Assembly: GCF_016937515.1 (NCBI RefSeq)
Contig: NZ_JAFHKM010000002.1
Span: forward strand, 3,653,001 to 3,717,000
Direction of reading: 5' to 3'
Source of the DNA: Cohnella algarum
Lineage (GTDB): Bacteria > Bacillota > Bacilli > Paenibacillales > Paenibacillaceae
Length of the DNA stretch: 64,000 nt
The position numbers and the translations under genes are program-made. The notes under the pieces were generated by a model that saw only the letters and a list, made by a program, of their open reading frames with translations, was not told the origin of the DNA and ran no database searches. Shown here piece by piece: positions 34,546 to 43,410 of the stretch; the stretch's first letter is position 1; each line of letters begins with the position of its first letter.

Positions 34546-34932
34546 TCAAGGCACCTGTATGGTCATTTGACCGGGCTGCACGATTTGGATGACGCCTCCG
34601 AAGCTGCACATGCACTTCGACTGGTTGTTCAACGCCGGCATGTTCGCAACCAGGACGGTCGGGGAACCGGGCGCCCAAGGCGCGGCCGTGACCGGCGTGC
34701 AAGGGACCGGAGTCAACGTTCCGAATTTGGCGGCGGTCGCCGCGGCGACTGCCGGGTTGGCCATGGAGGAACACATGCCGAAAGGAGAAATGTTGACCAT
34801 CGGCTTGTTGTCCATAATGTTGGCGAGCGGCATCGAGGTCAGCGTCCGATTGGCGGGAAGCACGTTCAGGATGCCGGGAGCGGCGCCGAAGGAGCATTGG
34901 AGCGCGGCACCGCCGCAGACGAATTGGCCCAT
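34546..34932 (-). CDS. DUF4280 PAAR-like tip protein
   Basis: This 128-residue protein matches the DUF4280 family: FVCGGAALQCSFGAAPGILN, NISPFGMCSSMANPAVAAAT, PWAPGSPTVL and CMCSFGGVIQIVQPGQ. DUF4280 is a PAAR-like fold found with T6SS and CIS loci, where it sharpens the spike and may carry cargo. Conserved cysteines could bind metal. I chose ATG 34932 because of a GAGGG ribosome binding site 8 bases upstream. Unusually, it is encoded outside the structural operon, on the other strand and paired with the MORN membrane protein. Confidence 0.88.
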   Translation of the reverse strand: MGQFVCGGAALQCSFGAAPGILNVLPANRTLTSMPLANIMDNKPMVNISPFGMCSSMANPAVAAATAAKFGTLTPVPCTPVTAAPWAPGSPTVLVANMPALNNQSKCMCSFGGVIQIVQPGQMTIQVP

Positions 34933-35159
34933 GCGCAAAACCCTCGTTTCACGGAAAATTGTCGAGAAAAATCGATTTCATTTTTTATCCTATATTATAT
35001 ACCTTAAATTGTAATTTAGATAGGAAAATGAGTGTGTTCTGTCGAAAAGTATAGTAGGATGAGAATAGCAGAATTTGCCTGGGCCTAACGGCTTACCGCC
35101 CTTTCCTGCGGATCCGGAAGCCGGTGCCGATTCGAAAACGCGGGAGTTGGAACGTAACG

Positions 35160-37900
35160 ATGAAAAGGTTCGCCGTATTGCTGCTGATCGTCGCCCTCGC
35201 GACCGCGGGGCTGTCCGCTTGGGGACTCGCGCAAAATAACGCCTGGCAAACGCCGCCGTGGGAGGACCGCCAGCCTCTGTCCAATCTTTCGGCCGCGGCG
35301 GCTTCGCCGGACGGGGCGCTTATCGCCATCGGCGCCTCGAAGCAGGAGATTTCCCGCTTCGATACCGAAGGCTCGCTGGAATATCGGATCCGGAACGGGA
35401 GCGAAGTCCGCAACGACTTTACCGAAGCGATCGCCGACGGCTCGGGGGCATCGTCGCGCTCGTGACGGCGCTTGACGATTACGGGCTGTACGTGGCGGAA
35501 GAACGGATCGTCCGCTACGACGCTTCGGGACGTTTGGCCCATGCGCTGTACAGCAAGCCCGGAGACGGGACGAGCAAGCGCGTCGGCCAGCTTAAGGGGT
35601 TGCAGGTCCGGGACGGCTTCGTCTACTTTTTCGAAACGGGGATCGACAGCGCCGTTCTGAAACGCGCCCCTCTGGACGGGGGAGCGGTCTCGGACGTCTT
35701 TTCGTTCACGCTGCCGGACAATCGCTATCTCTCGGAAGCGACCGGAACGGCTCCCGGCCAAATCTATTATACGACCAAGCGCGGCTCGATCTACCGGGTT
35801 TCCGCCGAAGGAACGAGCGAGCTGCTGTATCCGTTGCAGACGATGGAACGCACGCGCAAAAATTTCCCCGAAAACTTGTCGCTCGACGCCTCCGGACGCC
35901 TGCTTTTTATCGATCGGCTGCTGAACGCGGTGACGGCGATGGAGCCCGGCAATCCCGCAAGCTTGCAGGTGCTGCTGGACGACGCGGCCGTCAGGCGGCT
36001 GGCGCCCGATTCGGAAGGCTTCGAGCTCATGGATGTGAAAGCTTCGCCGGACGGGGGCTATACGGTCGTGCTTAGCGACCGCTTGCTGCTGCTCGACGGA
36101 CGGATGAACGCGGCCGGCGATTTGCGGAGCACCGTTCTGTCGGGCGCGGACGTTCGAAACCATTGGCTTCTGTGGATCGCGTTCGCGATGGGAACCGCGT
36201 TTCTCGCCGTTGCGGCGCGGCTTGCGTACGTGCATCTGTTCCGGAGACGCTTCCCGCTGTTTTTAAAACAGCTGCTCGTCATCGTCCCCGTCGTCCTTGT
36301 CTGCATGATCCTGCTTTCCAACTTTATCTACAACAGCTTCGCGGCCCGCATGGAGGATCAGATGCAGAACGAGCTGCTCCTGCTTGCCCGCAACGGGCAG
36401 CAGCTGATCGACGGAGACCGCCTCGAAAGGCTCCAATCTCCCGAAGACTACGGCAACGAGGATTACAACGCGATCCGCGACAGAATGAACTTCCTGTTCG
36501 ACGGCCAGGAAGCGGAACAGCGCAAAGGCCTCTACAGCACGCTGTACAAGTTCGAAGGGGAAAAGGCCTACATCATCATGGACGACGACGACGGCGTCAA
36601 CATGTTCCGGCCCGCCGAAGACAGCGAGGAGAACGAGGCGGTGCGGACGCAGGGCACCGTGCTTGGCGGAAGATGGAAGGATGCCGAAGGCCAGTGGATT
36701 TACGCGCAGGGCCCCGTTTATAACAGCGCCGGGAACATCGTGGGCATTTACGAAACGGGCCGCGACCTGAGCGTGCTTTACCAGGAAAACCAAAAAATCT
36801 ACCAAAGCATCATCGAAAATATCGTCATTATGACCTCGGTGCTGCTTGCCGTCATTTTGCTGCTCAATTTCTTGCTTTTGTCGTCGATCCGCAAACTTCG
36901 CCGCAAGGTGCTGGAAATGGCGAACGGGAATTGGGACGTCGAAGTGAACATCAGGAGCCGGGACGAGGTCGGCGACCTCGGCGAGCAATTCAACCGGATG
37001 GGCCGGTACATCCGGCAATATATCGCCGACATTACCGCGTTCAGCGAGGCTTCCTACCGGTTCGTGCCGCAGCAGTTTTTCCGCGCCCTCGGCAAAAAGG
37101 GCATTCTCGACATCCGCCTCGGCGACCAGGTGCAGCAGAATATGTCCGTTCTCGTCGCCAACATCCGGGGCTTTCGCCAGCTGTCGAGCACGCTGACGCC
37201 GAAGGAAAACTTCAATTTCATGAATTCGTTCCTGCGGAGATTCGGACCGCTCGTCCGCAAGGAGGACGGCCTGGTCAGCAAATACTCCGGGGCGGGCTTC
37301 ATGTCGTTGTTTCCCGGCCACGTCGAGGCGGCGATCCGCTCGGCGATCGCCATCCGGCAGGAGCTTTCCGCCTATAACGAACATCGGAAAAGCTCGGGCT
37401 ACGCGCCGGTGGATATCGGCATCGCCATTCACCGGGGCCCGCTCATGATGGGCATCATCGGGGAGGAAATGCGCTGGGAAGGCAACGTCATTTCCGACGA
37501 CGTGCAGCGGACGGCGCTGCTGGAGCAAATGTCCGACACGCTCGGGGCATCCGTTCTCGTCACGCGGGAGTTTTTCGGACAGCTGCGCGATCCCGAGCGT
37601 TACCGCCACCGGCGGCTCGGCCGAATCCGGCCGGAAGGCATGGAGGAAGCGATCGAGCTGATCGACGTTTACGAGGGAGATCCGGAAGAGATGCGCAAAG
37701 CGAAAGACCGGACGAAGGCGTTGTTCGAACGGGGACTTGCGCTTTGCCAGGAAGGGCGTTTTTACGACGCGCGCGAAACGTTCGTGGAGGTGCTCAAGCA
37801 AAACCGCCTCGATAAGGCGGCCAAGCTGTATTTCTATCTTTGCGACGAATATTACCAAAAAGGCACTTCGGCCGGCTGGAACGGAACATTGGCGGTATAG
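35160..37900 (+). CDS. Membrane sensor with degenerate class III adenylate cyclase domain (frame broken at 35444)
   Basis: Adding one G at the run 35444-35448 joins two frames into a 913-residue protein. It has an N-terminal signal or anchor helix (MKRFAVLLLIVALATAGLSA), an outer propeller-like region (to about 330), and two membrane helices (about 335-392). A second extracytoplasmic sensor region and a third helix (about 547-573) follow, then HAMP, a class III cyclase domain (about 660-815) and a TPR-like tail. The two metal-binding aspartates appear replaced: MSVLVANIRGF has Asn where the family has Asp, and KYSGAGFMSLF has Ala in place of the GD aspartate. Catalysis is therefore doubtful and a nucleotide-sensing or signalling role is likelier. 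The transporter-HEAT-cNMP gene follows 26 bases later. Confidence 0.82.
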
Positions 37901-37926
37901 AGCGGAACTGCCGAACGAAGAGAGCG

Positions 37927-40900
37927 ATGATGAATTTGCAGCGATTAGGGGAACGGATGGGGCTTCGGGCGGACGACTGGCGCAAGCTGGCGCTGATCGC
38001 GCCCATTTTTCTCTTATGCGAGATTGCCGAGGTTCTGAATTACAACGGGCTGATGACGCTGTTCAACCAGCGGTTGGGCGGTTCGTTTCTTCCATACGTG
38101 TATATGGCCGAAGCCGTGCTGCTGCCGATCGAAGCGTGGGGCATGGGCGCACTCGCCGGCCGCATGTCCAAGCCGGCGTTCATGCGCTTGCAGTACGCCG
38201 CCATTACGGCCATCGTGCTGGCGAACGCGGCGGCGCTGCTTTTTTTGCGGGGGACGGGGATCGACGTTCCCTTTTATTACGCGATCCTGTTCATTACGTC
38301 GAACTTTGCGGTGCGGCAGCAGACGATGATGCTGTGGGGGCTTGCGGTCGACATCTGTCCGACGCAGCAGGCGAAGCGGGTCATGCCCGTCATCGTTTCG
38401 GCGGCGACGCTCGGCGGCATTTTCGGCGGCATCGTCACGCAGCTCGTCAGTCCGCTGGGAGCCGACGTCGTTTATGCGGCCGGACCCTTGCTTCTTCTGG
38501 CCATTTCCTTTCATTACCGCAAGGCGATCGCGCAATTTATCGTGCCGCTCGCCCTGAGCGAAACGGCGGCCGCCGAGGCGGACAAGGACGGGGCGCGTTC
38601 CTCCTCCATGCGCTATTTTCGCGGCACGCTTCGATCGCCGTTTCTGCTCGGCGTGCTCGGCATCATGACGATCATGCCGGCGTTGTTTTTTCTGGCCGAA
38701 TATATGTTTATCAACACGGCTCACGGACATTATCCGGACGAAGCGGAATACGGCAGGATGTTCGGGCTCGTCTCCACCTTGCTGTTCGTTCTGGCCTTTC
38801 TGCTTCAGCTGGTATCCGGAAAGCTGACGGCACGGTTCGGAGCGAGCGGCATGCTGATCGGCATTTCGGCATTGTTCGCCGTCTTTTTCGCCGCGGCTTT
38901 CGCCTTGTTCGACACGCCGTTCGAAATGGCGGCGGCCGCGGGCGTCTATATGCTGCTTAACGTGCTCGTCTATTACTCGGCGGAGCCGTCGTACCAGATT
39001 TTTTACAAGACGCTGCCGCTGCGCGAGCGGGACGGCTTCCGGTATGCCGCCCAGGGAATGGCGTCGTTCCTCGGCCTCGTTCTCGGGGTTGGGCTGCAGC
39101 TGCTGCATGGCGGCTTCGGGTGGAGCTTTGCCGCCATGGCGCTCGCGGGAGCGGGTCTGGCCGCGGCGCTGCTGGGACTGGCCTGGGGCGTCAGGCAGCT
39201 GTACGTCAAGGCGCTGGTACATAGCGTGCAAACGATCGGCTCGGAGGAGCGGGAGCTTGCCGAGTCGCTGCGCGAGCTGGCCGGCAACGCGAGGGCGATG
39301 GCCGCCGTCCGCGCCATGCTGGACGATCCGCGGGAGGAAGCCCGGGAAATCGCGCTCGATGTTCTCGGCGCCGTTTCCGATTCCCGATACGCAAGGGAAA
39401 TCGCGGACAGGCTGGGCGACGAAAGCGTCAGGGTTCGGCTTGCGGCGCTTCGGGCGCTGGATTTGTCCCGGGCGAACCTGGAAACGATGGCCAAGGCGGC
39501 GCCGATATTCGAGGACGAAGACCCCGACGTGCGCGCGGAAGCCGTCCGGAAGCTGGCGCACATGCGGCATATGCCCGAGAGGGCGTTCCATTTCTTGCGT
39601 TCGAAGCTGTCGGACCCGTCGCCGGAGGTCGTCGCCGAAGCGGTCAAGGCGCTGTATTTGCTGAAAAGCGAGAAAAGCTACGCGGCCTGCTACGAAACCG
39701 TCGGGCGCATGCTGCGCGAGGGCGGGGAGCCGGCGGTCCCGATCTGCCGGGTCGTCGGGGAGCTTGGGCTCGACCGATTTGCGCCGCAAATGCTCGAACT
39801 GCTGCGCGACGAGCATCCGTCGGTTCGGGTGGCGGCGACGCGATGCCTCGGCGAGCTTCGGCGGGTCGAAGCGCTCCCGCTCATGCTGGATCGGCTGCCG
39901 ACGGCCGATCAGGAGCTGTACCGGACGACGGTGAAGGCGCTCGCGGACATGGGCGAGCCGGCCGTCGAACCGCTGAAGAGGAGCTTGGCCGAGGCCCAGC
40001 CCAAGACATGGCAGGCGGCCGTATCCGCCCTCTCCGGACTTCTTCCGGACGAGGAGGTTCGGGGCTGGCTGGCCGAGCTTGCGTCGGAGAAGCTGACCGA
40101 GCAGGAATCCGCCGCTCGTTATCCGGCGGCGCTGGAAGCGTCCGGGCATCCGGATTTGGCCGAGCTGGCGGCGCTGCGGCAGGCGGAGCTGCACGGCTCC
40201 GTCATGGACGCCGTTTGGCGGGTGCTGGAGCGGCTGACGGACGAACGGGTAGCGGGCTCCGTCCGGCGGGCGGCGGAAAGCGACGACGAGGAAATGCAAA
40301 GCAGCGGGCTGGAGGTGTTGGCGGAAGGGCTCGGCGAGCGAAGGCTGTCGCAGCGGCTTGCCGCGGTGCTGCAGAGGGAACGCGGCTTTTCCGGAACGCT
40401 GGAGGACGGGCAGGCTCTCGAGCTGATCGCCGAGGCGGCCGGTTCGAAGGACGACTGGTGGCGGGAAATCGGTCGCGAGGCTTCTTTGCGGGAAGAGGGG
40501 AGAAACGGCATGACGGACGCGAATCAAATGTTGGGTCGGCTGGGCAAAGTCGTCTATTTGAAAAAGGTGCCTTTCTTTGCGAACCTTTCCTTGGAGGAGC
40601 TCGGGCTCATTGCGAAAGCGGCCGAGGAACGGACGTTCGCGGACGGGGAGCTGCTCCTCAAGAGAGGCGAGCGCAACGACGCGATGTACGTCATTGTCGC
40701 CGGCAACGTGGAGCTGAAAAGCGTGTCCGCGGCCGGCTGGGAAGCGACGCTGGGCGTGCTCGGCCCGGGCGAAGTGTGCGGCGCCGCGTCCGCGCTGGAG
40801 GAATCGCCGTCCACGGTGACGGCGCAGGCTTTTTTCGGCGAAGCGAGCGTGCTGTCGCTGCGGCGGCAGGAGGTGACGCGACTCGTCCGGCTGTATCCGG

Positions 40901-40980
40901 AAATCGGCATCGGCCTGCTGCGCGCGTCGCTGTCCCGCATCCGCATTCTGGAAGAGATGATGATGCGGATCGATTCCTGA
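37927..40980 (+). CDS. MFS/NTT-like transporter - HEAT repeat - cyclic-nucleotide-binding fusion
   Basis: This 1017-residue protein has about twelve membrane helices in residues 1-420, resembling MFS or ATP/ADP-translocase-like (NTT) proteins. A HEAT-repeat solenoid follows from about 430 to 840 (units such as DPREEAREIALDVLGAVSDS and DPDVRAEAVRKLAHM). A C-terminal cyclic-nucleotide-binding-like domain spans about 870-1000 (VPFFANLSLEELGLIAKAAE, then GDxMYVIVxG-like DAMYVIVAGNVEL). The phosphate-binding cassette is weak (GPGEVCGAASALEESPSTVT lacks the usual RxA arginine), so the ligand is uncertain. It begins 26 bases after the cyclase-domain gene with the same orientation, implying a joint signalling unit. 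Substrate unknown. Confidence 0.82.
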   Translation: MMNLQRLGERMGLRADDWRKLALIAPIFLLCEIAEVLNYNGLMTLFNQRLGGSFLPYVYMAEAVLLPIEAWGMGALAGRMSKPAFMRLQYAAITAIVLANAAALLFLRGTGIDVPFYYAILFITSNFAVRQQTMMLWGLAVDICPTQQAKRVMPVIVSAATLGGIFGGIVTQLVSPLGADVVYAAGPLLLLAISFHYRKAIAQFIVPLALSETAAAEADKDGARSSSMRYFRGTLRSPFLLGVLGIMTIMPALFFLAEYMFINTAHGHYPDEAEYGRMFGLVSTLLFVLAFLLQLVSGKLTARFGASGMLIGISALFAVFFAAAFALFDTPFEMAAAAGVYMLLNVLVYYSAEPSYQIFYKTLPLRERDGFRYAAQGMASFLGLVLGVGLQLLHGGFGWSFAAMALAGAGLAAALLGLAWGVRQLYVKALVHSVQTIGSEERELAESLRELAGNARAMAAVRAMLDDPREEAREIALDVLGAVSDSRYAREIADRLGDESVRVRLAALRALDLSRANLETMAKAAPIFEDEDPDVRAEAVRKLAHMRHMPERAFHFLRSKLSDPSPEVVAEAVKALYLLKSEKSYAACYETVGRMLREGGEPAVPICRVVGELGLDRFAPQMLELLRDEHPSVRVAATRCLGELRRVEALPLMLDRLPTADQELYRTTVKALADMGEPAVEPLKRSLAEAQPKTWQAAVSALSGLLPDEEVRGWLAELASEKLTEQESAARYPAALEASGHPDLAELAALRQAELHGSVMDAVWRVLERLTDERVAGSVRRAAESDDEEMQSSGLEVLAEGLGERRLSQRLAAVLQRERGFSGTLEDGQALELIAEAAGSKDDWWREIGREASLREEGRNGMTDANQMLGRLGKVVYLKKVPFFANLSLEELGLIAKAAEERTFADGELLLKRGERNDAMYVIVAGNVELKSVSAAGWEATLGVLGPGEVCGAASALEESPSTVTAQAFFGEASVLSLRRQEVTRLVRLYPEIGIGLLRASLSRIRILEEMMMRIDS

Positions 40981-41043
40981 TAACGGATCGAACCGCCAGC
41001 GGGTTTAAAATTCGCTTTTTCCGCGCGGCTTGATTTTTGCTCC

Positions 41044-41073
41044 TTGCCCGGCGTCCGAGCGGCGGCTTATAGT
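41044..41073 (+). promoter_or_regulatory. Promoter of the GH88 gene
   Basis: TTGCCC and TATAGT are separated by 18 bases, ending 47 bases before the GH88 start codon. Confidence 0.5.
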
Positions 41074-41120
41074 GGCGTTGAAGGAAGCAGCCAAATTCGG
41101 AAGAATGCGGGGTAAAAATC

Positions 41121-42260
41121 ATGAGCGTGGAAATGAAATCGCAGCTCGGCACGTGGCTGGACGAAACGTGGGAGAAGATGAAAGCCAAAATGTCCGCGGA
41201 AGTCGAGCGGGTCGGCGACCGCATCCCGTACATCCCGGTCGACGGCAAGTACGCGGAAGACAAGGGCGAAACCGACATTTACTGGTGGACGAACGGCTTC
41301 TGGCCGGGCATGCTGTGGCAGATGTACAACGCGACGAAGGAGGAGAAGTACAAGGCGGCGGCGGAAGGCGTCGAGCGCCGGCTCGATGCGGCGCTCGAAG
41401 GATTCGAAGGCCTGCATCACGACGTCGGCTTCATGTGGCTGCACTCCGCCGTCGCCAATTACCGCCTCACCGGCAGCGAAACGTCGAAGACGAGAGGGCT
41501 GCATGCGGCCAACGTGCTGGCGGGGCGCTACAATCCCCGCGGCAAGTTTATTCGGGCCTGGAACGAGGACCGCGCCGGCTGGATGATCGTCGACTGCATG
41601 ATGAACATTCCGCTGCTGTATTGGGCCGCGAGAGAAACGAACGATCCGCGCTTCGTTTATATCGCCAAGGATCACGCGGACACGACGCTGGAGAAAATCG
41701 TGCGCCCGGACGGCTCGTGCAACCACATCGCGATCCTGAATCCCGAAAACGGCGAGCTGCTGGAGCTGCCGGGCGGACAAGGCTACGAGTCCGGCTCGTC
41801 CTGGTCGCGCGGGCAGGCGTGGGCGCTGTACGGTTTCGCCCTGAGCCACCGCCATACGGGCGACGATCGCTATTTGCAAGCCGCGAAAAAAATCGCCCAC
41901 TACTTCATCGCGAACGTCGCGACGACCGGTTACGTTCCGCTGGTGGACTTCCGCGCTCCGGCCGAGCCGATCTGCTACGATACGACGGCGGGCGTTTGCG
42001 CCGCCTGCGGCATGCTGCAGCTCGCCGAAGCCGTATCCGAGCTCGAGAAGCCGCTGTACGTGAACGCGGCGGTGCAAATTTTGCAGGCGACGGACCGGCG
42101 GTTCTGCAACTGGAACGTCGACGAGGACGCCATCGTAGGGAACGGAACGGGGTCCTACCACGGCCGGGACGGGGACTACGGGGTGCCGATCATTTACGGC
42201 GACTATTTCTTCATCGAGGCGCTGCTCAGGCTGAAGGAGAAGCATTTTCTTATCTGGTAA
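41121..42260 (+). CDS. GH88/GH105-type unsaturated glucuronyl hydrolase
   Basis: This 379-residue cytoplasmic (alpha/alpha)6-barrel enzyme cleaves the unsaturated uronic acid from the non-reducing end of oligosaccharides produced by polysaccharide lyases. The conserved aspartates are at about Asp101 (HHDVGFMW) and Asp158 (MIVDCMMN), matching Asp88 and Asp149 of the Bacillus GL1 enzyme. ETDIYWWTNGFWPGMLW and SSWSRGQAWALYG are family blocks. No signal peptide is present. Its product is the substrate for KduI and KduD, encoded at 54.6-57 kb. It has its own promoter at 41044. Confidence 0.9.
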   Translation: MSVEMKSQLGTWLDETWEKMKAKMSAEVERVGDRIPYIPVDGKYAEDKGETDIYWWTNGFWPGMLWQMYNATKEEKYKAAAEGVERRLDAALEGFEGLHHDVGFMWLHSAVANYRLTGSETSKTRGLHAANVLAGRYNPRGKFIRAWNEDRAGWMIVDCMMNIPLLYWAARETNDPRFVYIAKDHADTTLEKIVRPDGSCNHIAILNPENGELLELPGGQGYESGSSWSRGQAWALYGFALSHRHTGDDRYLQAAKKIAHYFIANVATTGYVPLVDFRAPAEPICYDTTAGVCAACGMLQLAEAVSELEKPLYVNAAVQILQATDRRFCNWNVDEDAIVGNGTGSYHGRDGDYGVPIIYGDYFFIEALLRLKEKHFLIW

Positions 42261-42263
42261 CGG

Positions 42264-42347
42264 GTGATAAACGGAACAAAATGTTTTATAATGGCGAATA
42301 AGGGGCCGATTTCCGGAAAAGACGCGAACGCGTCCCGGGGTCGGCCC
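42264..42347 (+). promoter_or_regulatory. Promoter and structured leader of the dehydrogenase gene
   Basis: GTGATA (42264-42269) and a perfect TATAAT (42287-42292) are 17 bases apart. The transcript would begin with a two-tier hairpin: outer GGGCCGA (42303-42309) with TCGGCCC (42341-42347), inner GACGCG with CGCGTC. The hairpin lacks a T-run, so leader stability or regulation is more likely than termination. Confidence 0.5.
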
Positions 42348-42375
42348 GATTATGCGTTCGGTGAGGAGGGCTAGG

Positions 42376-43395
42376 ATGAAAGGAATTTTTTTGGCGGCCA
42401 AATCCAGTCCTTCGTTCGATTCGTCCAAATTTTACAGCATCTTCAACGAATACACGATGGAAAAGCTGTCGGAAATCATCGACATCAGTCCGTCCATCGT
42501 CGACAAAAACCGGCTGGAGGAAAATGCGCCCCTGCTTGCCCAAACGGAGCTGATCTTTTCGACCTGGGGCTTCGGGACGCTCTCGGAGCGGGAAATTCGC
42601 GAGTATTTTCCCCGGCTGAAGGCCGTGTTTTACGCGGCCGGCTCCGTCAAATATTTCGCCCGTCCCTTCTTCGATTGCGGCGTCCGCGTCTTCAGCTCCC
42701 AGGCCGCCAACGCGGTGCCCGTCGCCGAATTCACGCTCGCCCATATTTTGCTGGCCAACAAAGGCGCTCTGCGCGCCCCCCAAAGGTACAAGAAGCTGGG
42801 CTACCACGCGGCGCGAAGCTATACGGACCGGTACGAAGGCAATTTCAACGCCCGCGTCGGATTGCTCGGCGCCGGAAGAATCGGCCGGAAGGTCATCGAG
42901 CTGCTGAAGCCGTTCGACATGGACGTGTTCGTGTTCGATCCGTTTCTGTCGGCGGAGGAAGCGAAGCGGCTGGGCGTGACGAAAGCGCCGCTGGACATCA
43001 TTTTCAGCACGTGCCACGTCATTTCCAACCACCTGGCGGACAACGAACAGACGGCGGGCATCGTCAACTACGACTATCTGAGCCAGATGAACGACTATAC
43101 GACGTTCATCAATACCGGCAACGGCCCCCAGATCGTTACGGACGATCTGGTCGCGGTCCTGAAGGAGAACGAGACGATTACCGCCGTGCTGGACGTAACC
43201 GACCCGGAGCCGCTTCCGGCCGATCATCCGCTGTTTTCGCTCGAGAACGCTTTTGTGACGGCCCGCATTTCCGGAAGCTTCGCCGGCGAAGTCGCCCGGA
43301 TGGGCGAGTACATGTGCGAGGAATGCAGGGCGTTTCTGGCCGGCGAGCCGCTGAAATACGAGATTACGCGAGAGATGCTCAGCACGCTGGGCTGA
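42376..43395 (+). CDS. D-2-hydroxyacid dehydrogenase family protein lacking the catalytic triad
   Basis: This 339-residue protein has the NAD-binding Rossmann motif VGLLGAGRIGRKV (about residue 161) and the overall fold of D-isomer-specific 2-hydroxyacid dehydrogenases. The catalytic Arg normally in INxxRG is Asn here (INTGNGPQIV), the Glu of DVxExEPL is Asp (DVTDPEPL), and the His of TPHIxG is Arg (TARISGS). It therefore may not be an oxidoreductase of the usual type. ATG 42376 follows GGAGGG. The neighbouring GH88 and AraC genes suggest a role in sugar acid metabolism or sensing. Confidence 0.82.
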   Translation: MKGIFLAAKSSPSFDSSKFYSIFNEYTMEKLSEIIDISPSIVDKNRLEENAPLLAQTELIFSTWGFGTLSEREIREYFPRLKAVFYAAGSVKYFARPFFDCGVRVFSSQAANAVPVAEFTLAHILLANKGALRAPQRYKKLGYHAARSYTDRYEGNFNARVGLLGAGRIGRKVIELLKPFDMDVFVFDPFLSAEEAKRLGVTKAPLDIIFSTCHVISNHLADNEQTAGIVNYDYLSQMNDYTTFINTGNGPQIVTDDLVAVLKENETITAVLDVTDPEPLPADHPLFSLENAFVTARISGSFAGEVARMGEYMCEECRAFLAGEPLKYEITREMLSTLG

Positions 43396-43410
43396 CGGAG
43401 AGGGGAGTGG

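Noticed and set aside
9907..34932. Type VI secretion system
   Set aside because: There are no TssJLM membrane-complex genes or ClpV, the organism is Gram-positive by its sporulation genes, and the sheath is a single phage-like protein and not TssB/TssC.
38014..40527. 837-codon minus-strand open frame opposite the transporter-HEAT fusion
   Set aside because: It is low-quality Arg/Gln/His-rich sequence with no domain; the plus strand encodes clear membrane helices and HEAT repeats.
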